From contig CAZYFH010000004.1 of NCBI GenBank assembly GCA_964646815.1, forward strand, positions 62,001 to 126,000: a DNA stretch of 64,000 nt, in the 5' to 3' direction. The notes beneath the pieces are model-generated. The model worked only from the letters and a program-made list of their open reading frames with translations, did not search any database and was not told the origin of the DNA. This stretch comes from CAZYFH01 sp964646815. Its GTDB lineage: Bacteria > Acidobacteriota > Vicinamibacteria > Vicinamibacterales > UBA8438. Within the stretch, counting starts at the first letter, position 1, and each line of letters opens with the position of its first letter. Both the position numbers and the translations under genes were made by a program. Below, one piece after another: positions 63,956 through 64,000 of this stretch.

Positions 63956-64000
63956 GGCCCGACAACTGCCTGATAGACCAGGTTGCGCGAGATCCCCTGC
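63952..64000 (-). CDS. possible C-terminal end of a minus-strand gene (partial)
   Basis: One minus-strand frame reads QGISRNLVYQAVVGP and stops at 63952-63954; it continues past the window edge. Protein-like but too short to judge; it overlaps the bicupin stop codon. Confidence 0.2.
   Translation of the reverse strand, partial: QGISRNLVYQAVVGP

Overview
This is a GC-rich, densely packed bacterial chromosome segment with about 48 intact or nearly intact genes. Two lineage hints point to Acidobacteriota, probably close to the Vicinamibacteria: a secreted von Willebrand factor A protein of the acidobacterial type (24884-25963), and the N-terminal stub of an ADOP-type permease (52478-52576). The placement is inference; no rRNA or tRNA gene is visible. 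No phage, insertion-sequence transposase or CRISPR array was seen.

Layout. 1-6846: end of a DUF362 gene, then a translationally coupled surface-polysaccharide operon with one coiled-coil protein and four GT4 glycosyltransferases in two paralogous pairs. 7002-14851 (minus): a sigma-54 two-component system (PDZ-containing sensor kinase plus NtrC-like regulator), an outer-membrane barrel protein and a secreted partner. 15070-22750: phosphoglycerate mutase, a small protein with a near-consensus promoter, methylmalonyl-CoA mutase large subunit, an ABC ATPase, inositol-phosphate synthase and a methyltransferase. 22878-25963: an unusual HTH-TonB fusion, a membrane protein and a VWA protein. 25988-33393: ZIP transporter, BON protein behind a sigma-54-type promoter, polA-pcnB, rhomboid protease and fatty-acid desaturase. 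33641-46938: serC with DUF1015, an M23 lipoprotein, peroxiredoxin, a fused dehydrogenase-SelD, two-domain B12/radical SAM protein, S9 peptidase, thioredoxin and low-molecular-weight phosphatase.

46939-57175 is an accessory and decaying zone. It holds a decayed methyltransferase gene and other remnants next to an integron-type attC site, an amidase, DUF2911 and M28 cluster, remnants of an ADOP permease and of a heterotetrameric pyruvate dehydrogenase operon, a patatin, and an exported protein read through into an HD-GYP remnant. 57038-61954 (minus) is an intact homodimeric-type E1, E2 and aminotransferase operon. The window ends with a phosphotriesterase-family protein and an exported bicupin.

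The most unusual signals are the attC-bearing cassette remnant at about 47.2-48.4 kb, a repeated element that starts in the TAG stop codons of several genes and in one copy forms a roughly 180-bp foldback, the HTH-TonB fusion, and the sigma-54 circuit (PDZ kinase, GAFTGA regulator and matching promoters).
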